From positions 1 to 64,000 of the forward strand of contig NZ_LMJT01000005.1 of assembly GCF_001429395.1 (NCBI RefSeq): a stretch of DNA of 64,000 bases, in the 5' to 3' direction. Made by a program: the position numbers and the translations under genes. Of this stretch, positions 14,001 to 23,729 are shown in pieces (the first letter of the stretch is position 1; each line of letters starts with the position of its first letter). The notes below the pieces were generated by a model. That model was not told the DNA's origin, did not search any database, and saw only the letters and a list, made by a program, of their open reading frames with translations. The DNA is from Allobosea sp. Root381. Lineage in GTDB: Bacteria; Pseudomonadota; Alphaproteobacteria; Rhizobiales; Beijerinckiaceae.

Positions 14001-15151
14001 CTGCCGAAGCGAAACAGACCTCGGGCGCAAGGATCGTGGTACCGGTCGCGCTGGAGGGACGCGCCTACGACATCCATATCGGCCGTCACCAGTTCTGCGA
14101 GGCGGCGGCGATGATCGCCGGCATGGCGCCTGGCTCCAAGGTTGCGCTGGTCACCGACGACAGCGTCGCCGCGCTGCATGCGCCGGCCCTGGAAACCTGC
14201 CTGCAGCAGGAAGGCATCGCGTTTACGCGCATCGCCGTCCCCCCCGGCGAGGCGACGAAATCCTATGACCGCTTCGTCGCGCTCTGCGACGCCCTGCTTG
14301 CCGCCAGGATCGAGCGTGACGACATCGTCATCGCGCTCGGCGGCGGCGTGGTGGGCGATCTCACCGGCTTCGTGGCCGCCGTGCTGCGACGCGGCGTGCG
14401 CTTCGTCCAGATCCCGACGACGCTGCTGGCGCAGGTTGATTCCTCGGTCGGCGGCAAGACCGGCATCAATTCCGGCCATGGCAAGAACCTGGTCGGCGCC
14501 TTCCACCAGCCGGCGTTGGTCATCGCCGACACCGCGCTGCTCGACACGCTGAGCGAGCGCGAGTTCAAGGCCGGCTATGCCGAGGTGGTGAAATACGGGC
14601 TGATCGACGACCCTGCCTTCTTCGACTGGTGCGAGGCCAACTGGACCCGGATTATCGCCGGCGGCCCGGAGCGCGACCATGCGGTCGCCGTCGCCTGCAA
14701 GGCGAAGGCCGCCATCGTCGCCCGCGACGAACGCGAGACGGGTGACCGCGCCTTGCTCAATCTCGGCCACACCTTCGCCCACGCGCTGGAGCGGCTGACC
14801 GGCTACGATTCCACTCGCTTGGTACATGGCGAGGCGGTCGCGATCGGGCTGGCGCTGGCCTTCCGCTTCTCGCAGCGACTGGGCCTCTGCTCCGGCCAGG
14901 ATGCCATTCGCGTGTCCCGCCATCTCGACGCGGTCGGCCTGCCGAGCACGCTGCAGCAGGTGCCGGGCGGCGCGGGCAGCGCGCATGAGATCGTCGCCGC
15001 CATGGGCCAGGACAAGAAGGTCCGGCGCGGCGTGCTGACCTTCATCCTGGCGCATGGCATCGGCAGGAGCTTCATCGCGCATGGCGTCGCGGCCGAGGAG
15101 GTCCAGGCCTTCATCGAGAGCGAGCTCTCGGCCAACGGCCGGGCCCACTGA
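13997..15151 (+). CDS. aroB: 3-dehydroquinate synthase
   Basis: NAD- and metal-dependent cyclisation of DAHP to 3-dehydroquinate, second step of the shikimate pathway. 384 residues. The NAD-binding GGGVVGDLTGFVAA, the IPTTLLAQVDSSVGGKTGIN signature, and the metal ligands Glu (GYAEVVKYGLI) and His (NLGHTFAHALE, HGEAVAIG) are all present. It is an operon with aroK. Confidence 0.97.
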   Translation: MTAEAKQTSGARIVVPVALEGRAYDIHIGRHQFCEAAAMIAGMAPGSKVALVTDDSVAALHAPALETCLQQEGIAFTRIAVPPGEATKSYDRFVALCDALLAARIERDDIVIALGGGVVGDLTGFVAAVLRRGVRFVQIPTTLLAQVDSSVGGKTGINSGHGKNLVGAFHQPALVIADTALLDTLSEREFKAGYAEVVKYGLIDDPAFFDWCEANWTRIIAGGPERDHAVAVACKAKAAIVARDERETGDRALLNLGHTFAHALERLTGYDSTRLVHGEAVAIGLALAFRFSQRLGLCSGQDAIRVSRHLDAVGLPSTLQQVPGGAGSAHEIVAAMGQDKKVRRGVLTFILAHGIGRSFIAHGVAAEEVQAFIESELSANGRAH

Positions 15152-15167
15152 GGCGATACCGCGCGGC

Positions 15168-15653
15168 TCAGATGCGGGCGCCGCCAGCGAAGGGCTGCGC
15201 CACGGGGCCGACCACCTCCCGCATCGCGATATAGGTGTGGTATTCCGAGACGGTTGGATCGTCGTGGAACACCTCGCGGGCGAAGGCGGCATAGGCCGCC
15301 ATGCTCTCGACCTGCAGATGCAGCACGAAATCCGCTCCCCCCGTGACATAGGATGCGTGCCTGATCTCGGGCCGCGACTGGAGCTTGCGCGAGAATTCGC
15401 CGGCCGTGCGTGAGCCGTGCTCGATCGAGACCAGGACATGCACCGTCACCGGCACGCCGAGGATCTCGGGGCTGACCACCGAGACGTCGGCCATGATGAC
15501 GCCTTCCGCCCGCAACCGCCGCAGCCGCCGCAGCACCGCGCTCTGGGACAGACCGACCCGCTCCGCGAGGATGCGCGCCGGTGTCTGGTTGTCGCGCTGC
15601 ATCTCCTTGAGCAGCGCGTGGTCGAAATGGTCGAGCTCGACTGTTTTCGTCAT
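15168..15653 (-). CDS. Lrp/AsnC family transcriptional regulator
   Basis: 161 residues: an N-terminal HTH (DHALLKEMQRDNQ, then RVGLSQSAVLRRLRRLRAEGVI, residues 10-55) and a C-terminal RAM (ligand-binding) domain (about 70-150; YVTGGADFVLHLQVE). It is divergent from the PLP enzyme at 15798, so that gene is the likely target, with an amino acid as effector. Confidence 0.9.
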   Translation of the reverse strand: MTKTVELDHFDHALLKEMQRDNQTPARILAERVGLSQSAVLRRLRRLRAEGVIMADVSVVSPEILGVPVTVHVLVSIEHGSRTAGEFSRKLQSRPEIRHASYVTGGADFVLHLQVESMAAYAAFAREVFHDDPTVSEYHTYIAMREVVGPVAQPFAGGARI

Positions 15654-15797
15654 GCCAATCTCGTCGAACGATCAAATTCGCTGCCATGTAGCTGAAATAT
15701 GCGAAATTGACCAAGCGTTTCGGGGCATCATGGCCTTAGGCGCCGCACACGAAGACCGGATCGGCCGGTTCTGATTACGGGCGCAGGATAGATGGTC
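15654..15797. promoter_or_regulatory. Divergent control region of lrp-like and PLP-enzyme genes
   Basis: 144 bases between the two start codons. It is locally AT-rich (GAAATATGCGAAATTGACC near 15690-15710), as Lrp sites tend to be. No exact box can be proven. Confidence 0.4.
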
Positions 15798-16958
15798 ATG
15801 GCCGCCAAGAACCTCATTCCCAGCAAGCGCACCCTCGCCGCCCAGGCCATGGGCAAGATCGACCCGCTGACCAAGGCCGTGGTCCCGCCGATCCATGTCG
15901 CGACGACCTATATCCGCGACGAGGACAACGCCTACTCGACCGGCTTCGTCTATGGCCGGCCGGACAACGAGACGATCCACGAGGCGCAGGCCGTCCTCGC
16001 CATGCTCGAGGAGGCGAAGGCCGGGGCGCTGCTGTTCGGCTCCGGCATGGCCGCCGCGACCGCCGTCTTCCAGGCGCTCTCGCCGGGCGACCACGTCGTC
16101 GCCTCCAAGGTGATGTACTGGGCCCTGCGCGCCTGGCTGCTCACCGAGGCGACGCGCTGGGGGCTCAAGGTCGAGTTCGTCGAAACCGACAACCTCGCCG
16201 CGCTCAAGGCCGCGGTCAGGCCGGGCGAAACCAAGCTGGTCTGGATCGAGACGCCTTCGAACCCGCTCTGGACCATCACCGACATCGCCGCGGCAGCCGA
16301 GATCGCCCACAAGGCCGGTGCGAAGCTCGCGGTCGATTCGACCTGCGCCTCACCGGTGCATACCCGCCCGCTGACGCTCGGCGCCGACATCGTCATGCAT
16401 GCGGCGACCAAGGTGCTGAACGGCCATTCCGACGTCGTCGCCGGAGCTCTCTGCGCCCGCGAGGACGATGCGTTCTGGAACCGGGTCAAGACGGTCCGGA
16501 AGGGCCAGGGCGGCATCCTCGGCCCGTTCGAGGCCTTCCTGCTGATGCGCGGCATGCGCACGCTGCATCTGCGCCAGGAGCGCCAGAGCGCCTCGGCAAT
16601 GGCGCTGGCTGAGCGGCTTTCGGCGCATCCGCTGGTGGCCCGCGTGCTCTATCCCGGCCTGCCGCAGCATCCCGGCCACGACATCGCCGCGCGCCAGATG
16701 GAGGGCGGCTTCGGCTTCATGCTCTCGATCCAGCTCGTCGGCGGCGAGGCGGCGGCGGTTAAGACGGCGGCGCATGTCGAGATCTACAAGCGCGCCACCT
16801 CGCTCGGCGGTGTCGAGAGCCTGATCGAGCACCGCGCCTCGATCGAGGGCGCGGGCTCACCCTGCCCGCCCGATCTGCTGCGGCTTTCGACCGGCATCGA
16901 GGACCTCGACGATCTCCATGCCGACCTCGACCAGGCGCTGAAGACCGGACACCGCTGA
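15798..16958 (+). CDS. Cystathionine gamma-synthase/beta-lyase family PLP enzyme
   Basis: 386 residues from the ATG at 15798 (AGGA eight bases upstream; another ATG lies at 15792). Fold-type I, Cys/Met-metabolism family. FGSGMAAATAVFQAL forms the phosphate site, ETPSNPLWTITDI the cofactor contact, and Lys205 in HAATKVLNGHSDV the Schiff base. The exact reaction (gamma-synthase, beta- or gamma-lyase) cannot be fixed from sequence. The divergent Lrp regulator suggests amino-acid-responsive catabolism or trans-sulphuration. Confidence 0.88.
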   Translation: MAAKNLIPSKRTLAAQAMGKIDPLTKAVVPPIHVATTYIRDEDNAYSTGFVYGRPDNETIHEAQAVLAMLEEAKAGALLFGSGMAAATAVFQALSPGDHVVASKVMYWALRAWLLTEATRWGLKVEFVETDNLAALKAAVRPGETKLVWIETPSNPLWTITDIAAAAEIAHKAGAKLAVDSTCASPVHTRPLTLGADIVMHAATKVLNGHSDVVAGALCAREDDAFWNRVKTVRKGQGGILGPFEAFLLMRGMRTLHLRQERQSASAMALAERLSAHPLVARVLYPGLPQHPGHDIAARQMEGGFGFMLSIQLVGGEAAAVKTAAHVEIYKRATSLGGVESLIEHRASIEGAGSPCPPDLLRLSTGIEDLDDLHADLDQALKTGHR

Positions 16959-16959
16959 A

Positions 16960-16980
16960 AGGCGGGCGCGACGCCCGCCT
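16960..16980. terminator. Hairpin terminator between convergent genes
   Basis: A nine-base perfect stem (AGGCGGGCG / CGCCCGCCT) with a CGA loop, directly after the PLP-enzyme stop. No T-run follows on the plus strand, so it may act through the stem alone. It abuts the ndvA stop. Confidence 0.6.
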
Positions 16981-18794
16981 CAATCGAGCGTGAGCTTGCC
17001 TGCCAGCGGGCTCGCCGCGTCGTCCGGGAGCGCGGCAGGCTTGTCGGTGACGAGATACTGCGCCCGTGCCAGCGCGGCGAAGCGCCCGCCCTTGGCGACG
17101 AGCTCCTCGAAGGAGCCCATTTCGAGCACCTGGCCCTGCTCGAAGACCAGGATGCGGTCGGCGTTGCGGATGGTGGCGAGGCGGTGGGCGATGACGAAGG
17201 TGGTGCGCCCCTTCATCACCTCCTCGAGCGCCTTCTGCAGCTTGACCTCGGTCGCGGCGTCGAGCGCCGAGGTCGCCTCGTCGAGGATCAGGATCGGCGG
17301 GTTCTTCAGCAGCGCGCGTGCTATCGACAGTCGCTGGCGCTCGCCGCCCGAAAGCGTCCGCCCGCGCTCGCCGACCAGCGTGTCGAGCCCGTCCGGCTGG
17401 CGCGCCATCACCTCGGTCGCCTGCGCCCGGTCGAGCGCCTCCATCATCTCCTCGTCGGTCGCGTCCGGCTTGCCGACGGTCAGGTTCTCGCGGATCGAGC
17501 GCGCGAACAGCATCGGCTCCTGAAAGACGACGCCGATGTTCCGGCGCAGCGACAGGAGCGAGATCTCGCGGATGTCGAGCCCGTCCACGGTGATCCGTCC
17601 CGATTGCGGATCGAAGGCGCGGTGCAGCAGCCCCAGCGTCGTCGACTTGCCGGAGCCGGTCGAACCGACGATGGCGATCGTCTCGCCGGGGGTCACCGAG
17701 AACGAGACGTCGCGCACCGCGGCGCGCTTGCCGTCATAGGAGAACGAGACATCCTCGAAGGCGACCGCGCCCGCGAGCCTGCCGGCATCGGTGGCGCCCT
17801 GCGGGTCGCGCACCGAGGGCAGCGTGTCGACGACCTCGAAGAACTCGCGCATCTTCGGGGCCTGCATGAAGATGAAGTTCACGAAGGAGACGATCTGCTC
17901 GAGCCGCCCGACCAGCATCGTGGCGAAGCCCATGAAGGTGACGATCTCACCGACCGTGGTCAGGCCCCGCATCAGGAGCCAGGTCCCGACGACGAAGATC
18001 GCGAGTACGGTCAGCGTTGCCGAGGCGCGGGTCGCGACCGTTGCGATCGCCCACCAAGACAGCACCGGAAGCTGCGCCTCGAGCAGGCTGGTGATCGTAG
18101 AGCGCAAGCCCCTGACCTCGGCCTCGATCCGCGTGAAGCTCTGGATCACCGGCACGTTGCCGAGCGCATCCGAGGCCCGCTCGGCGAGGTTGGAATGGTA
18201 ACTCTCGACACTGCTCTGCAGCCGGTCGGTCTTGCGCAGCACATAGGCAGTGAGCAAACCGAACAGCACGACAAGGCTGATCAGCAGCAGGCCGAGCTGC
18301 CAGTTCTTCCAGAGCGTGAAGGGCAGCAGCACGAACAGCGCGACGATTGAGGCGCAATGCTCGCGGAAGAAGGAGAGCCACAGCGCCCACATCGCGTTGG
18401 TGCCGTCGAGCATCACCTTCAGCACGCGCCCGGAATGCGTCTGCGTGTGATAGGCCAGCGGCAGCGTCAGCGCGTGCTCGAAATACTCCGCCATCACCGC
18501 CAGCCGCCGGCGATGCGCCAGCCTGTCCGCATGCAGGGCGACGAAGACGCCGATCGCGATGTTGGCCAGACCGAACGCGACCCAGGCGCCGATCAGCGTG
18601 CCGATGCTGGCCCAGGTCACGGTGCCCCCGGCCGTCTGGATGGTCGTCAGCCGGTCGATCAGCGCGCCGAACAGCAGCGGTTCGGCAAACGACACCGCCG
18701 CCAGCAGGATGTTGGCGAACGCCAGGACGACGCCGAGCCGCCTTTCGGGGCCGAGCGCGCCGAGGACACGGGCGTAGAGAGAGAAGAGCGACAT
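16980..18794 (-). CDS. ndvA: Cyclic beta-1,2-glucan ABC exporter
   Basis: Exports cyclic beta-(1,2)-glucan across the inner membrane; needed in rhizobia and Brucella for osmotic adaptation and host interaction. 604 residues from the ATG at 18794 ([19 protein letters not shown], the typical NdvA/ChvA start). Six membrane spans lie in 1-310. The ATPase domain has Walker [10 protein letters not shown] at about 377-384, the LSGGERQR signature at about 481, and Walker [13 protein letters not shown] at about 502. The glucan synthase gene (ndvB) is not in the window. Confidence 0.92.
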   Translation of the reverse strand: MSLFSLYARVLGALGPERRLGVVLAFANILLAAVSFAEPLLFGALIDRLTTIQTAGGTVTWASIGTLIGAWVAFGLANIAIGVFVALHADRLAHRRRLAVMAEYFEHALTLPLAYHTQTHSGRVLKVMLDGTNAMWALWLSFFREHCASIVALFVLLPFTLWKNWQLGLLLISLVVLFGLLTAYVLRKTDRLQSSVESYHSNLAERASDALGNVPVIQSFTRIEAEVRGLRSTITSLLEAQLPVLSWWAIATVATRASATLTVLAIFVVGTWLLMRGLTTVGEIVTFMGFATMLVGRLEQIVSFVNFIFMQAPKMREFFEVVDTLPSVRDPQGATDAGRLAGAVAFEDVSFSYDGKRAAVRDVSFSVTPGETIAIVGSTGSGKSTTLGLLHRAFDPQSGRITVDGLDIREISLLSLRRNIGVVFQEPMLFARSIRENLTVGKPDATDEEMMEALDRAQATEVMARQPDGLDTLVGERGRTLSGGERQRLSIARALLKNPPILILDEATSALDAATEVKLQKALEEVMKGRTTFVIAHRLATIRNADRILVFEQGQVLEMGSFEELVAKGGRFAALARAQYLVTDKPAALPDDAASPLAGKLTLD

Positions 18795-18952
18795 CGCACC
18801 TAGCTTTAGCGAACGGCGCGGCGCCGACAAGCTCTCAAGCTTTGCGCTTCCTTCGATCCGCTGCTTCCGGGTTGCCGGAGCCGCCTACCGCGCCCGGCTT
18901 CCGCGTTCGGCTTGCAGGTGTGTCATCCCGGACAAGCCGCCCGCGGCAGTTG

Positions 18953-19477
18953 TCACGGCGCCAGGACCAGCGCCCAATAGACCTGATATTTCGAGCCCGG
19001 AGCATAGGCCGTCGCGATGCCCATGCGCTTGGCGCCCGGCGTCTTCATGACGCGATCGTGCTGCGGTGAATCCCGCCAGCCTGAAAAGGCCTCGGCCAGG
19101 CGCCGGTAGCCCGCCGAGAGATTGGCTTCCGCCCCCGCCTGCCCGCCGCGCGCCAGCCGCGCCTTGACGGCCTCGGCCTGAGCCGGCTTGTCGGCCGCCG
19201 CCATCGCGCTCGCCTCCTGCTGCGCGGCGTCGACCAGCTCGGGATCGAGCGTCAGCGTGCCGAGCCCGGCATTCATGCGATAGGCCGAGATCATGGCGCG
19301 CGCCTCGTTCGCATCGACGCGGGCCGAGGCCGAGCCGAGATCGCGGTAGAAGGCCGGCTGGCTGGTGCGGACAGGCTCGGTGCAGCCGGCCGCGCCGAGC
19401 AAGGCGAGCGCTCCTGCGACGAAGGCGGGGCAGGTCATCGGCCGGACTCGCGCCCGGTCGCCGCGGAGGCTGAACAT
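18953..19477 (-). CDS. CAP-domain (SCP-like) lipoprotein
   Basis: 174 residues from the ATG at 19477 (AAGGAATGATGCG upstream). A lipobox LLGAAGC puts the lipidated Cys at 32. The rest is a bacterial CAP domain: a His-poor helix pair (EARAMISAYRMNAGLGTL, then DPELVDAAQQEASAMAAAD), the WRDSPQHDRVM segment, and a C-terminal VYWALVLAP strand. The start lies four bases after the stop of the channel gene, so the two form an operon. The role of such proteins in bacterial envelopes is unsettled. Confidence 0.85.
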   Translation of the reverse strand: MFSLRGDRARVRPMTCPAFVAGALALLGAAGCTEPVRTSQPAFYRDLGSASARVDANEARAMISAYRMNAGLGTLTLDPELVDAAQQEASAMAAADKPAQAEAVKARLARGGQAGAEANLSAGYRRLAEAFSGWRDSPQHDRVMKTPGAKRMGIATAYAPGSKYQVYWALVLAP

Positions 19478-19481
19478 CGCA

Positions 19482-22109
19482 TCATTCCTTGCTGTCGTCC
19501 TTGACGGGTTCCGGCGCCGGCGCGGGCGGGCGGGCATCCTCGCTCGCCTCATCGGCCTCCTCATCCGGCGCGGGGCGGGACCGGCGCGAGGAGCGGGCCG
19601 GCGCGGCGGGCTTGCCGTTTGCTGCGGACGCGCTCGCCCGGGCCCTGCCCGACTTGGCGCCTCCCACCGCGACCGCGATGCTGCCTAGCGATTGCTCGAC
19701 GCCTTCGAGCCCCTTCACCACGAGCTCCGGCGTGCCGGCCTCGGGTTCCATCTCGGTCAGCCGCTTGTGGATCGCGAAATTCAGGTCGCTGGTGACGCGG
19801 CCGACAATGTCGACATCCGCAACCACGCAGATCAGCTCGAAGTCCATCGTCGTCGTGCCGATCTTCTTGAAGCTGACCGAAGGCGGCGGCTTGCTCATCA
19901 CGTCGCCATGCGCGCCCGCCACCTCGAGGAGCATGCCGCGCACCTCGGATGCATCGAGGCTGCGCGGCACGGAGATCGCAATCAGGATGCGCCCTGTCCG
20001 GTCGTTGCGGACGCGGTTGCGCACCACCCCGGAGACGAGGTTCGAATTGGGTACGATCACCGAGGAGCGGTCGAAGGTCGCGATCTCGGTCGAGCGGACA
20101 TTGATCTTCTTGACGATACCCTCGGCGTCGCCGACCACGACCTGGTCTCCGACCCGGATCGGCCGCTCCCAGAGCAGGATCAGCCCCGAGACGAAGTTCG
20201 ACACCACCGATTGCAGACCGAAGCCGATGCCGACCGAGAGCGCCGAGGCGACCAGCGTCAGCCGCTCCAGGCTCAGGCCCAGCGCCGAGACGGCGATCGC
20301 CACCGCTCCGACATAGCCGACATAGCCCGCCGCGGTGGTGATCGAGTTGCGCAGGCCGGTGTCGAGCTGCGTCGTCGGCAGGAACTTGGTTTCCAGCCAG
20401 CCCTGCATCGAGCGCGTGGCCCCGAGACCGGCCGCGAAGAGCAGCCCGGCGATGAAGATCGAGGACAGCGAGATCGTCACCCCGCCGACCTGGAAGCCAA
20501 AGAAAGCGGCCCGCAGCGACGTCAGGAAATCAGACGATTCCAGTCCCCAGGGGGCCAGCACCATCAGCAGCGCGATGACGATCAGGATCAGCTTGAAAGC
20601 GCCGGCCGCAATCACCGCGATCTTGTCCAGGGTCGCCGCGCGGACGCCCAGGCCGGCCTTCAGAGTCAGCGCCAGCCGGCCCTTTCCGGCCAGCCCCTGC
20701 GGTATGCCGAGGTCCACCAGTTGATAGACCAGAACGAACAGGCAGGCGACGATGCCGATCCAGAGCACCTGCTCGGTCAGGAACGAGGCGAAGACCACGT
20801 AGCCGGACAGCACCGCCAGCGTGATCGCGAGCCCGATCACCCAACCGAAGATGCGGATCGGCCCGAGACTGGCACCATCGACGGCGACGTAAGGACCGAG
20901 GCAGGCCTCTTCCTCGACCTCCTCGTCGTCCCGCAGCCTGTAAAGCCCCACCACCAGCGTCAGCGCGAAAATGATGATGAGGATGCTGCGCAGAATGATC
21001 GAGACGGCGAGCCCGGCCGCGATCGCCGTGAGCCACGCTTCGAGCACCTTGCTGATCGACAGGACCAGTGCCAGCGAGGTGCCCATCCAGACCACGATGC
21101 GGGCCGTCGAATCCATCACGCTGACCAGGCGCCGCTGCGGCTGGCTCGGCGCGAACAGGGCATCGAGCAGCGCCTGGACGAAGGCGACGATGGCTAACCC
21201 GGCCACCGCCGCGGCGATGACCGGCTGGATTCTGACCGGCAGCAGCCCGGAGGTGTTGAGGGCTGCGTAGATCAGCCAGCTCGCCAGCGCCGGTGGCGCC
21301 GCACCTGCCACGACATGCGCCAGGGCGATGTAGAGGGAATGCAGGCTATCCCGGTCCTGCGCATTGCCGAAGCGCGCCTTGAAGCGAGGCAGGTAGCGTC
21401 GGCGCGCCAGGTAAAGCAGCGTCGCGCCGACGAAGGCGAGCGCGACCAGCGCCCCTCGTGCACCCGACATGGCTTCGACCACGCCCGACAGCCAATCGCC
21501 GAAGATGTAGCTCGAGGCACGCAGGTCTTCGGGAGCGGTCGTAATCGCGCTGCCCCAGATGTCGGGACTGAAGATCGTCGGCCCCGCGGCGAAGAGCACC
21601 TTGGCGAAGAGCTCGCGCCGGCGGTCGCCGATCGAGGTCTGCAACTGCTCGGCCTGCAGGAAGGCCGCCCGGGCGATCTTCATCGTCTCGTCGGCCTCGG
21701 TGAAGGCCTTCTGCCTGGCCTCGCGTTCGCGCGTGACATCCGCGCTCTCGGCCGGCGCCGCGGCATCGGGCTTCGGCCCCAGTTGATCCAGCCGCAACTT
21801 CGCCTGTTCGACGCGCGGGGTCTGCTCCTCGACGATCTCGCGCAGTTGCTCGAGGGATGGTTGCAGCCGCATGCGCTGGCGCTGCAGCTCGGCATCGGTG
21901 GCGCTCGGCGCAGCCAGCGTCGTCTCGATCTGCGTCAGCTCGAGCCGGATCGCTTCGAGCCGTGCGCGGGCCGGCAGCGTATCGGCCGCCGGCTGCTGCG
22001 CGAAGGCTCCCCCCATGCCGGCGAGCACAGCAAGCAGCAGCGCCAGGCCGGCGACGAGAGCGTGAAGGCGATGCCGGGGTGAGGGCGCCTGCCCCATGCG
22101 CGCAGCCAT
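19482..22109 (-). CDS. Large mechanosensitive channel, DUF3772 and MscS domains
   Basis: 875 residues from the ATG at 22109 (GGAGCGGA just upstream). A signal peptide is followed by a periplasmic helical region (RLEAIRLELTQIETTLAAPSA, about 45-165) matching the DUF3772 domain of long MscS-like channels. About eleven membrane spans follow. The MscS core is at about 600-800: a pore helix near LERLTLVASALSVGIGFGLQSVVSNFVSGLILLWERPIRVGD, and a beta domain VGDAEGIVKKINVRSTEIATFDRSSVIVPNS. The Ala/Arg/Pro-rich tail (about 805-875) is probably disordered. It should release solutes on osmotic downshock. Confidence 0.9.
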   Translation of the reverse strand: MAARMGQAPSPRHRLHALVAGLALLLAVLAGMGGAFAQQPAADTLPARARLEAIRLELTQIETTLAAPSATDAELQRQRMRLQPSLEQLREIVEEQTPRVEQAKLRLDQLGPKPDAAAPAESADVTREREARQKAFTEADETMKIARAAFLQAEQLQTSIGDRRRELFAKVLFAAGPTIFSPDIWGSAITTAPEDLRASSYIFGDWLSGVVEAMSGARGALVALAFVGATLLYLARRRYLPRFKARFGNAQDRDSLHSLYIALAHVVAGAAPPALASWLIYAALNTSGLLPVRIQPVIAAAVAGLAIVAFVQALLDALFAPSQPQRRLVSVMDSTARIVVWMGTSLALVLSISKVLEAWLTAIAAGLAVSIILRSILIIIFALTLVVGLYRLRDDEEVEEEACLGPYVAVDGASLGPIRIFGWVIGLAITLAVLSGYVVFASFLTEQVLWIGIVACLFVLVYQLVDLGIPQGLAGKGRLALTLKAGLGVRAATLDKIAVIAAGAFKLILIVIALLMVLAPWGLESSDFLTSLRAAFFGFQVGGVTISLSSIFIAGLLFAAGLGATRSMQGWLETKFLPTTQLDTGLRNSITTAAGYVGYVGAVAIAVSALGLSLERLTLVASALSVGIGFGLQSVVSNFVSGLILLWERPIRVGDQVVVGDAEGIVKKINVRSTEIATFDRSSVIVPNSNLVSGVVRNRVRNDRTGRILIAISVPRSLDASEVRGMLLEVAGAHGDVMSKPPPSVSFKKIGTTTMDFELICVVADVDIVGRVTSDLNFAIHKRLTEMEPEAGTPELVVKGLEGVEQSLGSIAVAVGGAKSGRARASASAANGKPAAPARSSRRSRPAPDEEADEASEDARPPAPAPEPVKDDSKE

Positions 22110-22364
22110 TCCGCTCCAGCCTCGCTTCGGATGGTGATTCGGTGCGGGTTCGACCCTCGCCACAGCTCCGTTCTCAAGGCAAGCGCGGCGCCGGAAATGC
22201 TGGACGATGAGCACGGGCAGGACCTGTCTGAACGATTTGGGTCAGGAATGGCGACCGGCGACGACCGACCGGCGCGACGCTGCCGCCTCATTCACCCGCA
22301 AACGGGACAGGATCATGGCGCGCGAGTTAGAAAACGCGCGCTACGGCCGCGCCTGATCTGCGCC

Positions 22365-23486
22365 TCAGGCCGTTGCCTTGCCTTTGGCCTTGCCCTTACC
22401 GTTCCCGCCGCCGCCAGGCTTGGTGCGGTTGCGATAGCTCGCATTGCCGAGGCCGGTGCCGATGGTGAGCACGGCCCAGTTCTCCACGTCCTGCATCGAG
22501 GGCATCTCGCTGAGGCCCTGGATCACCGCGTCGTTGTGCATCGTAACCTGCGTGTCGTGGTCGCCAATCTCGGGAACGAGCTCGCGGATGCTGTCGACGA
22601 GGTTGAAGCGGCTGCTCTCCCAATTGCCCGGCAGGTTCTGCGCGCCGCGCTCGATCGAGCCATCCGGCTCGATCAAGCCCGGACAGCCGACGCCGATAAA
22701 CGGCGCGACGCGCAAGCCGTCCTTCTCCGCCTGCTTGAGCTGGGCCCTCAGCATCGTGCCCAGCCGCTTGATCGCCTGGTCCCGGCTGGGTTCCTCGTCG
22801 GCATGTCGCCAGAGCTCGGACGACGAGACCCGCGCCTTGCTGAGGTCGGGCGCCTTGTCCTGGCGCAGCGCGACGATGCCCGCCCGGATATTGGATCCGC
22901 CGATATCGACGGCGACGAGGCTGTCATAGCCCTCAAAAATCCATTTCGGCGCGAGATGGGCGCTCCCGACAAGCCCGGCCTCGTCGGGATGATGGCTCAC
23001 CGGCACGAGATCGATGCGGTGCCCATCCGTGCTCAGGATGATCCCTGCGCGCGCGATCGCAAGTTCGCCGACTCGGCTTTCGCGGAAACCGCCGCCGACC
23101 ACGATCCGCTCGATCGGCGCCCAGCTCTTGAGGCGCACGAAGCGCCGGATCACGAAGGCCAGCGACTGCGCGAACCGCTCGATCGCGCTCAGCACGACGG
23201 CCGCCTCATGCGGATCGCCCTCCTTCAGCAGCGCATCGAGTTCCTTCTTGCTGACCTCTGCGGTCTCGCCCTCCAGCGGATCCCCGCCATGCTCGCGCAG
23301 ATGCGCGCGCAGCGCATCGAGATGCTCGACAAAAGCGCTGCGGCTCGCCTTGTCGCCGACGAAGCCGTCCTGATCGCGGATTTCGAGATTGTAGCTGGTG
23401 ACGCTGACGGAGGGGAGTTCCTCGGCCCCGTGCCCGTGCTCTCGCGTGTCGCGGCTGCGTGTTGTCCCGGCCGTCGCGGCGCCCAT
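22365..23486 (-). CDS. ROK-type sugar-kinase-fold protein with circularly permuted motif order
   Basis: 373 residues from the ATG at 23486 (GGGGGAAGCGAT upstream). All ROK landmarks are present but rotated. Residues about 85-145 carry what is normally the C-terminal part (KEGDPHEAAVVLSAIERF, then IERIVVGGGF at 126-134). DIGGSNIRAG, normally near residue 5, is at 194-203. GVGCPGLI is at 265-272, the catalytic-type NDA at 318-320, and TIGTGLG at 341-347, followed only by a Gly/Lys-rich tail. The CxCGxxGCxE zinc motif is missing. Kinase activity is plausible but the sugar is unknown. Confidence 0.82.
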   Translation of the reverse strand: MGAATAGTTRSRDTREHGHGAEELPSVSVTSYNLEIRDQDGFVGDKASRSAFVEHLDALRAHLREHGGDPLEGETAEVSKKELDALLKEGDPHEAAVVLSAIERFAQSLAFVIRRFVRLKSWAPIERIVVGGGFRESRVGELAIARAGIILSTDGHRIDLVPVSHHPDEAGLVGSAHLAPKWIFEGYDSLVAVDIGGSNIRAGIVALRQDKAPDLSKARVSSSELWRHADEEPSRDQAIKRLGTMLRAQLKQAEKDGLRVAPFIGVGCPGLIEPDGSIERGAQNLPGNWESSRFNLVDSIRELVPEIGDHDTQVTMHNDAVIQGLSEMPSMQDVENWAVLTIGTGLGNASYRNRTKPGGGGNGKGKAKGKATA

Positions 23487-23729
23487 ATCGCTTCCCCCAT
23501 GCAGACTTTGGCTCGATGAGGGGCAACCCGGCATCACCACGGAGGTTCCAGCCGCAAGGCCCCTTGCAAGGCAGCGCCGGGCGCATGACCCGGATGCGTC
23601 GGCTGCGGCGCGTGCACCGCTCACCATAGTTGACCCGGGGGAGCGATCTCCGCTCCATGGGGCTGCGACGGAGGAAGCCGCGACACGGCGCCGTTACGGG
23701 GCAGATTTCATGCTCTTGGGGGGAACAGC

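Noticed and set aside
13877..15439. A 520-codon minus-strand open frame over aroB
   Set aside because: It is antisense to a clear aroB with all its motifs; long antisense frames are expected at this GC content.
17184..18350. A 388-codon plus-strand frame over ndvA
   Set aside because: Asp/Arg/Gln-rich shadow of the ABC transporter; no motif and no ribosome site.
19692..21197. A 501-codon plus-strand frame over the MscS gene
   Set aside because: Arg/Asp/His/Gln composition typical of antisense translation; the minus strand has the channel motifs.
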